Positions 50,189-58,741 of a stretch of 64,000 bases of DNA are shown one piece after another. Origin of the DNA: Rickettsiales bacterium (GTDB taxonomy: Bacteria > Pseudomonadota > Alphaproteobacteria > G027485855); assembly GCA_027485855.1 (NCBI GenBank), contig JAIXQD010000019.1, positions 242,153 to 306,152 of the forward strand. Reading direction: 5' to 3'. A program made the translations under genes and the position numbers. Every line of letters begins with the position of its first letter. Positions within the stretch are counted from its first letter, which is position 1. Under the pieces are notes generated by a model, which saw only the letters and a program-made list of their open reading frames with translations, did no database searches and was not told the DNA's origin.

Positions 50189-51490
50189 CTAACCAAATTT
50201 TAGGCGCGCGGTTTTTGTATTTCCGGCGTCTAAATGCATGGGCCGCAGCTCTGGCACATTCAAACGAAATGGCTGTAGCACTGGCTCTACGGGTGTGGCG
50301 CTGGGGGCCAGATAATCATGCAGCGGCGAGCGATAATTACCCTTAAGGCCGCGCTCATAAACACGCACGAGCTCAGCAGCACGCTCGCGCAAAGCCGGGC
50401 TTTCATGCAAAACATAGCGCAGATAATCACGCGTCTGCTCGCTACGTGGCGCCCGAAATGTGGCATCAACCACAAAGGGCAAACCCGCTTCATATATTTG
50501 ATATTCGGCATCGGACACGGTGTTGTTTAGCGCAATGGTGCGGGCCATGGCGGTTATTTGCTCCAAGCTTTTGCCCTGCACTTGCGTGCGATAGCTGTCA
50601 AAATTGCGCAAAATATCGGCCGATACTGCCGCCGTGTCGTGGCTGAGATCGCTGCGCATCAGCCGCCACTCATAGACTTTGGCAAACATATCGCGCACTT
50701 GTTGCAACTCGGCTGGCGATTTGGCTTGCTGAATCATATAGAGCGCGGCACCCGCATCAGCCGTGCGCTCGCCAATTGCGGTTTCATAATTGCCGCCGCG
50801 ATCTGTGGCTGCGGGCAAGGTCATAAAATCCATACAATGGATGGCCTCATGCGCCAGCACAAAATTGCGGAAGGGCACCAGCTGGGCCGCGCCATCATTG
50901 GGCACCAGCGGCGCAAGCCCGCCCCAGGCCATATCATGAAAAGTTGTGGGCGTGAGCCGGTCGGATGCGCCCGTGGCAACACAAGCATAGCCGCCTGGTA
51001 AAGCATAGCCATCTTGAGTGGCCATCATCGGCGCGGTCAGCATATCGAAGGGCAACCACAGCGGCGATAAATCGGCCGTATTCAGCGTGCCGTCGCCCCA
51101 TGGGCTTAAAATGGCCCCCGGCATAACATAACCAACCTTAAGCGTGCGACTCACGAGCGAGTCGCGGTCAACATCCATAAACTGAATATTATAAGGCGCG
51201 GTTGCTACGACCAAATTATCGCGGAAGGCATCAACCGTTGCCACAGCATCGGGCCGATTAGGCAGGCGCTCATTTTCTGGCGAGTCATTAAATGTGGTGC
51301 TGAGCGCGCCTACCGCTGCCGAACCCACCGTGACAAAACCCACAATCCACCACAGCCGCACTGAAAACCGCACCGTGCTGCGGCCAAGACGCTGCCAAAT
51401 ATTCAGCTTTGGTTTAGCCGCATCGTTTGACGCGGGACCATTGTTATTTGAGCCAATGTTATTTGCAGCTTTTTTTGCGGATTGGGCCAT
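50189..51490 (-). CDS. Membrane-anchored putative zinc metallopeptidase (HEAIH)
   Basis: The protein has 433 residues from ATG 51490 (TTGGAG site). A cytoplasmic N-terminus and a single membrane anchor (WWIVGFVTVGSAAVGAL, about 46-63) are followed by a periplasmic domain. The zincin motif VLAHEAIHCMDF lies near residue 215, with GERTADAGAAL about 30 residues later as a likely source of the third ligand. It is the third HExxH protein in the window. The substrate is unknown. Confidence 0.72.
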   Translation of the reverse strand: MAQSAKKAANNIGSNNNGPASNDAAKPKLNIWQRLGRSTVRFSVRLWWIVGFVTVGSAAVGALSTTFNDSPENERLPNRPDAVATVDAFRDNLVVATAPYNIQFMDVDRDSLVSRTLKVGYVMPGAILSPWGDGTLNTADLSPLWLPFDMLTAPMMATQDGYALPGGYACVATGASDRLTPTTFHDMAWGGLAPLVPNDGAAQLVPFRNFVLAHEAIHCMDFMTLPAATDRGGNYETAIGERTADAGAALYMIQQAKSPAELQQVRDMFAKVYEWRLMRSDLSHDTAAVSADILRNFDSYRTQVQGKSLEQITAMARTIALNNTVSDAEYQIYEAGLPFVVDATFRAPRSEQTRDYLRYVLHESPALRERAAELVRVYERGLKGNYRSPLHDYLAPSATPVEPVLQPFRLNVPELRPMHLDAGNTKTARLKFG

Positions 51491-51620
51491 AAAAATCTCC
51501 AATAGAAGTCGCTATAGGACAATAGACGCCTATTTAGCTTGGCCAAGCCTAGCATGCCATTTTATTTGTGCAAATAATAAAGAGACCGGATTGTTTATTA
51601 ATAGGGCGGCGCTGCGGGCG

Positions 51621-53990
51621 TTAATCTCTGCGGCCCAAAACCTCGCGCTTGCCCACATGGTTAGCCGCGCTGACCACGCCTTCTTTTTCCATGCGCTCGA
51701 TTAATGTTGCGGCGCGATTATAGCCAATTTGCAGATGGCGCTGCACAAAACTGGTGCTGGCCTTGCCCTCGCGCAGCACAATATCAACGGCCTTATCGTA
51801 AAGCGCATCGCCCGAGCTGGTATTGCCGCCCACAGCGCCGCCCTCGTCACTCTCAACATCTTCAGTAACAGCATCGAGATATTCGGGCGTGCCTTGCGTT
51901 TTCAAAAACTCAACCACTTGCGCCACTTCTTCGTCGCGCACAAAGGGGCCATGCACCCGACTAATGCGCCCGCCGCCCGCCATAAACAACATATCGCCCT
52001 GCCCTAAAAGCTGCTCGGCGCCCTGCTCGCCCAAAATGGTGCGGCTATCAATTTTGCTGGTCACCTGAAAGCTGATACGTGTCGGAAAATTAGCCTTAAT
52101 GGTGCCGGTAATCACATCCACACTGGGGCGTTGTGTGGCCATAATTAAATGAATGCCCGCCGCCCGCGCCATTTGCGCCAAGCGCTGAATGGCGGCCTCG
52201 ATATCCTTGCCTGCGACCAGCATCAGATCGGCCATTTCATCGACAATCACCACAATATAGGGCAGCTCGGTTAAATCAAATGGCTGTTCTTCAAAAATGG
52301 GCTTGCCGGTGTGGGCATCAAAACCGGTTTGCACTTGGCGGCGCAAATCTTCGCCGCGCGCCCGCGCTTCAGCAAGGCGCAAATTATAGCCCTCGATATT
52401 ACGCACACCGAGCTTGGCCATGGAGCGATAGCGCTCTTCCATTTCGCGCACCGCCCATTTTAGCGCCACAATAGCTTTTTTAGGCTCGGTCACCACGGGC
52501 GCCAATAAATGCGGAATGCCCTCGTAAACTGAAAGCTCAAGCATTTTTGGATCGACCATAATAAAGCGGCACTTACTGGGCGGGTAACGATAAAGCAGCG
52601 ATAAAATCATCGCATTCACCGCAACCGATTTACCCGAGCCCGTGGTCCCTGCCACCAATAAATGCGGCATGCGCGCTAAATCGGCAATAATGGGCGTGCC
52701 GCCAATATCGCGCCCCAAAGCCAGCGGCAATTTATGCTCATTGCTGGTAAATTTTTGCTCGGCCAGCAACTCGCGCAGCCACACGGTTTGCCGCTTAGTA
52801 TTTGGCAATTCAATACCAATAGCATTACGCCCAGGCACCACCGCCACCCGCACCGAGGTGACACCAACCTCACGGGCAATATCATCGGACAGCGCCACCA
52901 CCCGCGCTGTTTTTGTACCTGGGGCTGGCTCTAACTCAAACAATGTCACCACCGGCCCCGGATGTGCCTGACCAATTTGCCCGCGCACGCCAAAATCGGC
53001 CAAGGTGGCCTCTAGCCTTTGTGCCGCTTTGCTTAATGCTTCGGGCGATTGTGTTTCCTGCCGCACCACATCGGGCTTATAAAGCAGGTTCAGCGACGGC
53101 AGCTCGGGGTTGCTGTCATCAAGGGGTAATTGCGGCAGCTTAGCGGGTTTGTCTTTGGGCTTATCTTTTTTGCGCGGCGGCGTTGGGCGGCGGCGCTGAG
53201 CTGGCGGCGCATCGTCAGGAATATTATCCTCTTCTTCCTCGGGCACGTCTTCGGCCACAAGGGTGCGCTGCTCATCATTGCGCCAAAAACCAGCAAGCCC
53301 GCGCATGAGCCCCGCAACAAAGCGCAAGACATGCTGCTGCCACAATAAAGCAATGCGATCCAGCGCCGTATGAAAGGCGTTTTTCGTCGCAGAGCCCGCC
53401 AAGCGCCAATCGGCCAGCGGCACGGCACCCGCGAATAACAACCCCACAAAGGCAAAGAACAGCAGCCCCAAAGGCAGCACAATTTCCGGCACAGCATCGG
53501 GCCAATGCGGCTGTAGTGCTTGCCAAATAAGCTCACCCACAGCCCCCGCAGGCGGCGATGTGACAGAATTGGCCGGAGCGGGCCAATAAATTGCCACCAC
53601 AACCGAAAGCGCCAGCATAGAAAACAGCGCCAACAGCAAGCGCCACACAAGGCCGGTGAGTTGACCCGTGCGCGATAATTGCACCGCCCACGCGCCCAGC
53701 ACAAAGCACACAAAAAATCCTGCCACGCCCAAGCCCTGCCGCACAATGTCAGCAACAATGGCACCAAAGCGGCCCAAAATATTATGCACCGACTCGGCAC
53801 CCGCCACGCTATTCCAAGAGGGGTCTTGCATATCATAGCTGAGCAGCGCCAGCATAAGGGCCACGGCCGCCACCGCCGTGAGCAAGGCCATGCTTTGTGT
53901 CAGCATAGAGGTCAGCCAGCGCCGCAAAGATTGGGGCAGCAAAGGCAACCGCGCTTCTTGTTTGCGCTCAAGACGTATGCCACCACGCAT
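51621..53990 (-). CDS. ftsK: DNA translocase FtsK
   Basis: The 789-residue protein has four N-terminal membrane helices (to about residue 190), a charged linker, then alpha/beta motor domains with Walker A AGTTGSGKSVAVN near residue 450 and Walker B VIVDEMADLML. The C-terminal winged-helix gamma domain (STSFVQRHLQIGYNRAATLIERME) recognises KOPS-type sites. It pumps chromosome dimers apart at the division septum. It is shorter than E. coli FtsK and of normal alphaproteobacterial size. Confidence 0.96.
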   Translation of the reverse strand: MRGGIRLERKQEARLPLLPQSLRRWLTSMLTQSMALLTAVAAVALMLALLSYDMQDPSWNSVAGAESVHNILGRFGAIVADIVRQGLGVAGFFVCFVLGAWAVQLSRTGQLTGLVWRLLLALFSMLALSVVVAIYWPAPANSVTSPPAGAVGELIWQALQPHWPDAVPEIVLPLGLLFFAFVGLLFAGAVPLADWRLAGSATKNAFHTALDRIALLWQQHVLRFVAGLMRGLAGFWRNDEQRTLVAEDVPEEEEDNIPDDAPPAQRRRPTPPRKKDKPKDKPAKLPQLPLDDSNPELPSLNLLYKPDVVRQETQSPEALSKAAQRLEATLADFGVRGQIGQAHPGPVVTLFELEPAPGTKTARVVALSDDIAREVGVTSVRVAVVPGRNAIGIELPNTKRQTVWLRELLAEQKFTSNEHKLPLALGRDIGGTPIIADLARMPHLLVAGTTGSGKSVAVNAMILSLLYRYPPSKCRFIMVDPKMLELSVYEGIPHLLAPVVTEPKKAIVALKWAVREMEERYRSMAKLGVRNIEGYNLRLAEARARGEDLRRQVQTGFDAHTGKPIFEEQPFDLTELPYIVVIVDEMADLMLVAGKDIEAAIQRLAQMARAAGIHLIMATQRPSVDVITGTIKANFPTRISFQVTSKIDSRTILGEQGAEQLLGQGDMLFMAGGGRISRVHGPFVRDEEVAQVVEFLKTQGTPEYLDAVTEDVESDEGGAVGGNTSSGDALYDKAVDIVLREGKASTSFVQRHLQIGYNRAATLIERMEKEGVVSAANHVGKREVLGRRD

Positions 53991-54030
53991 TAATGTCCCC
54001 CCCTATTAATGGCTCAGTCAATGGCTCCCG

Positions 54031-54888
54031 TTAATGAACCTGTGCGCCCACCAAAACCAGAGTGATAGCGCCCACTACAAAAAGCAAGCCTGCTACAACA
54101 TCGGCATCGTCTTTGCGGCCCTTCAGCTTATGCCAGCCCATCAACCATAAGGGTGCCGACATGCCAATCGCCGCAACATAAGCCGGATTAGGCGTATAAT
54201 ACATGGCAAGGTTTTTACAAAATGTTAGCCCCACGGTGAGTGCGCCAATGCCTAAACCGGCACGCCACTGCGCTTGCAGCATGGTTTTATTTAGTCCTGC
54301 TGGCAAAGCCATAACAAAAATTATGCCCGACATGATCGCGCCATAATAAAGCGCGCCCGCCACAACATGGCCCGCTTGCGCCATGGCATATTTATTGAGC
54401 AAATCAATGGCGACAGCCGCAAAAATGGCGGGCGCCATAAAAACAAGTGCCGCCCGACTAACCTCGCAGCGCGCCATGCGCATGAGCGCCATCACCATAA
54501 TAAGCAATGACACCAGCATCGCCGCCAGCCATTGCGGCTGCTCGATAAAGCCGCGCATTTGCGAATGATCGTAGAGAAGCCAGCCTAAAAATGTAAACAG
54601 CAGCGAAAGCGGCGCAAGGCGCATCGGCACGGCACCGCCAAAGCGAGCGGCCGCATCAAAAAAACGCGCATCAGTAAAGCGCACAATCATGGCATTTAAT
54701 ATAACGGCCGCATAAAAGTGCCAGTTTGTGGGCGGCGGCAGCAACAGCAGCAGCGGCAATAAAATAAGCATGGGCACCAGCCCACGCCACAGCACCATTT
54801 GCCGCCCGGGCAAGCGAAAGCGCGCATTCCACTCGCCCCACACCGCGCCAAACAGCGCCTGCCCTAATGCAAAAGCCGCCCAAAGCAT
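54031..54888 (-). CDS. DMT/EamA-like membrane transporter
   Basis: The 285-residue protein has about ten hydrophobic segments in two repeated halves, such as LVPMLILLPLLLLL, LAAMLVSLLIMVMALM and AGLLFVVGAITLVLVGA. Size and topology match drug/metabolite transporters of the EamA type. No substrate is indicated. It lies between ftsK and the PII gene on the same strand. Confidence 0.7.
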   Translation of the reverse strand: MLWAAFALGQALFGAVWGEWNARFRLPGRQMVLWRGLVPMLILLPLLLLLPPPTNWHFYAAVILNAMIVRFTDARFFDAAARFGGAVPMRLAPLSLLFTFLGWLLYDHSQMRGFIEQPQWLAAMLVSLLIMVMALMRMARCEVSRAALVFMAPAIFAAVAIDLLNKYAMAQAGHVVAGALYYGAIMSGIIFVMALPAGLNKTMLQAQWRAGLGIGALTVGLTFCKNLAMYYTPNPAYVAAIGMSAPLWLMGWHKLKGRKDDADVVAGLLFVVGAITLVLVGAQVH

Positions 54889-54949
54889 AGACTAAACTGA
54901 GCCAGAAAAGTCTATACTAAGGCGGCTTTTAATCAGACCACTAAGAATT

Positions 54950-55309
<360 letters not shown>

Positions 55310-55472
55310 TTAGAAAAGTAAACCCGCCCCAAAAAGAAATCCGTAAAAAAAAGAAATACAGTGGACTTTGCCGTAATTTAGCGCCATTTGTCTAGTCATG
55401 CTCAAACGTAAAAAAGTCAGTAGTGGCAAAATTGCCCAGCCTGTAAAGACCATCAACAAGGCCAACAGCCTA

Positions 55473-56636
55473 ATGGCTAAGAGTTACGATATTATTATCA
55501 TCGGCGGCGGGCCGGTTGGTTTATTAATGGCAAGCCTACTGGCCGACTTGTCCTATAAATTAGCTCTTATCGAGCCGCAGCCATATAGCCCGCAAAAAAA
55601 TGCCGATTTGCGCACATTAGCACTGGCGCAACAAAGCTTGGATTTACTCAATCGTTGCGGCTTGTGGCAGCCTTTGGCAGCGGGCGCAAATCCTATTCGT
55701 GATATTCGCGTGACCGATGCGGCGCACCCATGGTGCCTGTCATTTAACAGTAAAGATATAAAAGCCGATAGTTTTGGTGCCATGGTTGAGCATGGCGCTT
55801 TAATGCAGTGTTTATGGCGTGCGGCAGCAACCCAAAAAAACCTGACACTCTATAGCGGTCACACATTAAAAGATTTCTCGGCAAATAACTCTGCAAGCGA
55901 GATAAATGCCACGCTCGATAATGGCCAAAAACTTACGGTAAAATTGCTGCTGGCCGCCGATGGCCGCACATCTTTTTGTCGCGAGCATGCGGGCATTCGG
56001 ATCACGGCCAGCCCCTATCAAGCATCGGCCTTGGTGGCCACGCTCGCCCACAACCAACCCCATGGCGATTGGGCCTTAGAAGATTTTCGCCCCGGCGGGC
56101 CGCTGGCAGTTTTGCCTTTGCGTAATAATCGCGTGGGCTTGGTGTGGACCGATAGCGCCCGCGCCACCAAAACGCGCCTGCAACAAAACGAGGCCGATTT
56201 TATTGCCGAATTACAGCCGCTGTTAGGCAGCTGGCTTGGTAAAATGCGCCTGGTCAGCCAGCGGCAAAGCTGGCCCTTGCACCTGCAAAATGCCGAGCGC
56301 TACCATGATACGCGCCTTGCCTTATTGGGCGATGCCGCACACGTGATGCACCCTATTGCCGGACAGGGGCTTAACCTTGCCATGCGCGATATGGCCTATT
56401 TGGCGCAGCTTTTAGCAAACGCATCAGACCCGGGTGATGCCGAATTGCTGGGCCGCTACACCACACAGCGCAGAGCCGATGTGCTGAAATTGCTGCTCAC
56501 CACCGATATTCTCGACCGGCTGTTTAGCAATAACCTTCCGCCGATAAAATGGGCGCGGCGCGCAGGCCTGGCTTTGGTTGAACAGATTCCGCCACTCAAA
56601 CGTTTTTTCATGCGCGAGGCCATGGGGGGCCAATAA
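55473..56636 (+). CDS. UbiH/UbiF/COQ6-type FAD monooxygenase
   Basis: The protein is about 387 residues from Met 55473 (MAKSYDIIIIGGGPVGLL); the frame extends upstream to 55398 with a basic segment. It has the dinucleotide-binding GGGPVG, and the family signature ALLGDAAHVMHPIAGQGLNL with the FAD-contacting Asp. It hydroxylates the ubiquinone ring; the exact position is not readable from the sequence. It is divergent from the PII gene. Confidence 0.9.
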   Translation: MAKSYDIIIIGGGPVGLLMASLLADLSYKLALIEPQPYSPQKNADLRTLALAQQSLDLLNRCGLWQPLAAGANPIRDIRVTDAAHPWCLSFNSKDIKADSFGAMVEHGALMQCLWRAAATQKNLTLYSGHTLKDFSANNSASEINATLDNGQKLTVKLLLAADGRTSFCREHAGIRITASPYQASALVATLAHNQPHGDWALEDFRPGGPLAVLPLRNNRVGLVWTDSARATKTRLQQNEADFIAELQPLLGSWLGKMRLVSQRQSWPLHLQNAERYHDTRLALLGDAAHVMHPIAGQGLNLAMRDMAYLAQLLANASDPGDAELLGRYTTQRRADVLKLLLTTDILDRLFSNNLPPIKWARRAGLALVEQIPPLKRFFMREAMGGQ

Positions 56637-56723
56637 AGGGTGGCTAGCTAATGGGTGATGAGTGGGGGGGGTATCATTTAACTTAGACTCTACTTAATCA
56701 TTTTATTGCATAATCTCAGCTTC

Positions 56724-58706
56724 ATGTGGCACCGCTCCAAAAACTTTCTGAAACGTCTCCCCGCACAACAGCGCTGGCGCTGGTGGTTGCTGCTGCTGAT
56801 TCCGTTATTGGCACTGGCTTTGCTATGGCTACATCTGCACACTATTCAATCGCTGGCGCTGGTGCCATGGTCGCGGCTTGTTTCAGATTTTGGCATGCTC
56901 ACATTATTAGTGCTGACCGTCATGCTACTGGCAAGGCAGCTTTGGCATGGGCGTACCCTTGAAGATCACCTGGAAAACCGCGCACTTGAGGTGCAGCGTT
57001 TAGCCTTGGTGGCCAACACCACTAATAATGCTATTGCCATTTTAACCCGCAGCGGGCGCGTTGAGTGGGTCAACCAAGCCTTCACCAGCCTTACGGGGCA
57101 GCTTTTAAGTGACGCCATGCATCGCAGGCTCGATGAGTTGCTCTGCGGCAGCTCGACCGATAAGGCGGCCCTCATAGAGTTACAGCGCCATGTGCAGCAA
57201 GGCCTTGTGTGGCAGGGCGAAATGCTGATTTACAGCAAAAACGGCCAAGAATTATGGCTTAATCTGGCCCTACACCCCATGCTGGACCGGCAAGATAAAT
57301 TGTTGGGCATTATTTTTATTGGTCAGGATTTGCGCCCGCTTAAAGCCAGCGAGGCGCGCATTGAAAGCCTGGCGCATTTTGACAAACTCACCGGCCTTGC
57401 CCAGCGCGAATGGTTTTTGCGCAGAGCCAGCGCTCTCATGGAGGGCAATAAAAGCGGGGCTGTTTTATTTATTCAATTTACCCGTTTTCCGATGTTACGC
57501 AGCTCGCTTGGACAAGACCTCACCGACCGCGCCGTGCTGGCCATTGTTGAGCGCATCAACGAAATTTTACAAAGCCGGCAAATCACCGCGCTGTTTTCGC
57601 GCATGGGCACCAGCCGCTTTGCGCTGTTTGTGGGTCCGCCCGATTTAGAAAAAGCAAACGAGCTGGCCGACCAATTACTGCAATCCATGTTGCGCCCCTT
57701 TTACATCGAGGCACAAGCGGTGCAAGTGCCGGCACGCGTCGGCTTGGCCAGCACAATTTTTGCGCCCGACAGCGCCGAAGATTTACTGCGCAATGCCGAA
57801 ATTGCCGCGCAAACCGCGCTTGAAAGCAAGCTTGGCGGCGTGGTGTGTTTTGACCGCACCATGCGCGAAAAGCTTGAGCAACGGCAATTGCTAGAAACCG
57901 ATTTGCGCCGCGCCATTTATTTTGAAAGCGAGCAGCTGTTTAATGTCTATCAGCCGATTTATCAGTTGGACAATAACCGTCTGGCTGGTTTTGAAGTGCT
58001 GGCCCGCTGGCAGCACCCGCAGCGCGGCTTGGTCAGCCCGCTTGATTTTATCAATGTGGCCGAAGAATCTGGCCTGATTGTGCCACTTTGGACAGTCATT
58101 ATGCTGCGCGCGCTGCGTCAGCAAGTGCAATGGAACAGCGCCCGGGCCGATAAAATATTTGTGTCGCTTAATTTGTCATCGCGGCAGTTTTTTCTGCCGG
58201 GGCTGCTGCGGGTGATAGATGGTATCATGGCCATGACCGGCGCCGACCCCACCTTGATCAAGCTTGAAATCACCGAAAGCCACATCATGGAAGAAACCGC
58301 CTATGCCACCAAGCAAATGGTTGAGCTGCGCCAACGTGGCTTTAGAGTGTCGATTGATGATTTTGGCGCGGGCTATTCGTCCTTATCTTATTTGCACAAG
58401 CTGCCAGTGGACGACCTAAAAATCGACCGCTCATTTTTGGTGGCCATGCGCGAAAATGACAGCAACCTTGCCATTATTCGCACCATTGCCAAACTCGGGC
58501 AGTTGCTTAATTTAGAGCTGACGGCTGAAGGCATTGAAACAGAAAGTGACCTTGCTATTATCCGCAACATGCAAGTGCAATTTGGCCAAGGCTTTTATTT
58601 TGCCAAGCCCCTCAGTGCGGCCGACGCTGAAAAACTCTTGCCGCCGCCAACCCAGATGAGCCAAGCCCAAATAAACCAAACTCAGATAAACCCAGAGCCC
58701 AGATAA
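56724..58706 (+). CDS. Membrane PAS-GGDEF-EAL protein, cyclase domain degenerate
   Basis: The protein is about 660 residues (TTG 56706 or ATG 56724). Two N-terminal membrane helices (to about 85) are followed by a PAS domain (95-215), a GGDEF domain (225-380) and an EAL domain (400-645). The GGDEF signature reads SRMGTSRF, so diguanylate cyclase activity is unlikely. The EAL domain keeps EVLARW, SLNLSSRQF, LEITES, DDFGAGYSS, LKIDRSF and AEGIET, so c-di-GMP phosphodiesterase activity is expected. It precedes the glucan synthase gene. Confidence 0.92.
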   Translation: MWHRSKNFLKRLPAQQRWRWWLLLLIPLLALALLWLHLHTIQSLALVPWSRLVSDFGMLTLLVLTVMLLARQLWHGRTLEDHLENRALEVQRLALVANTTNNAIAILTRSGRVEWVNQAFTSLTGQLLSDAMHRRLDELLCGSSTDKAALIELQRHVQQGLVWQGEMLIYSKNGQELWLNLALHPMLDRQDKLLGIIFIGQDLRPLKASEARIESLAHFDKLTGLAQREWFLRRASALMEGNKSGAVLFIQFTRFPMLRSSLGQDLTDRAVLAIVERINEILQSRQITALFSRMGTSRFALFVGPPDLEKANELADQLLQSMLRPFYIEAQAVQVPARVGLASTIFAPDSAEDLLRNAEIAAQTALESKLGGVVCFDRTMREKLEQRQLLETDLRRAIYFESEQLFNVYQPIYQLDNNRLAGFEVLARWQHPQRGLVSPLDFINVAEESGLIVPLWTVIMLRALRQQVQWNSARADKIFVSLNLSSRQFFLPGLLRVIDGIMAMTGADPTLIKLEITESHIMEETAYATKQMVELRQRGFRVSIDDFGAGYSSLSYLHKLPVDDLKIDRSFLVAMRENDSNLAIIRTIAKLGQLLNLELTAEGIETESDLAIIRNMQVQFGQGFYFAKPLSAADAEKLLPPPTQMSQAQINQTQINPEPR

Positions 58707-58741
58707 AGCCCCCAACAAAGCCCCCAACAAAGCCAAAGCCC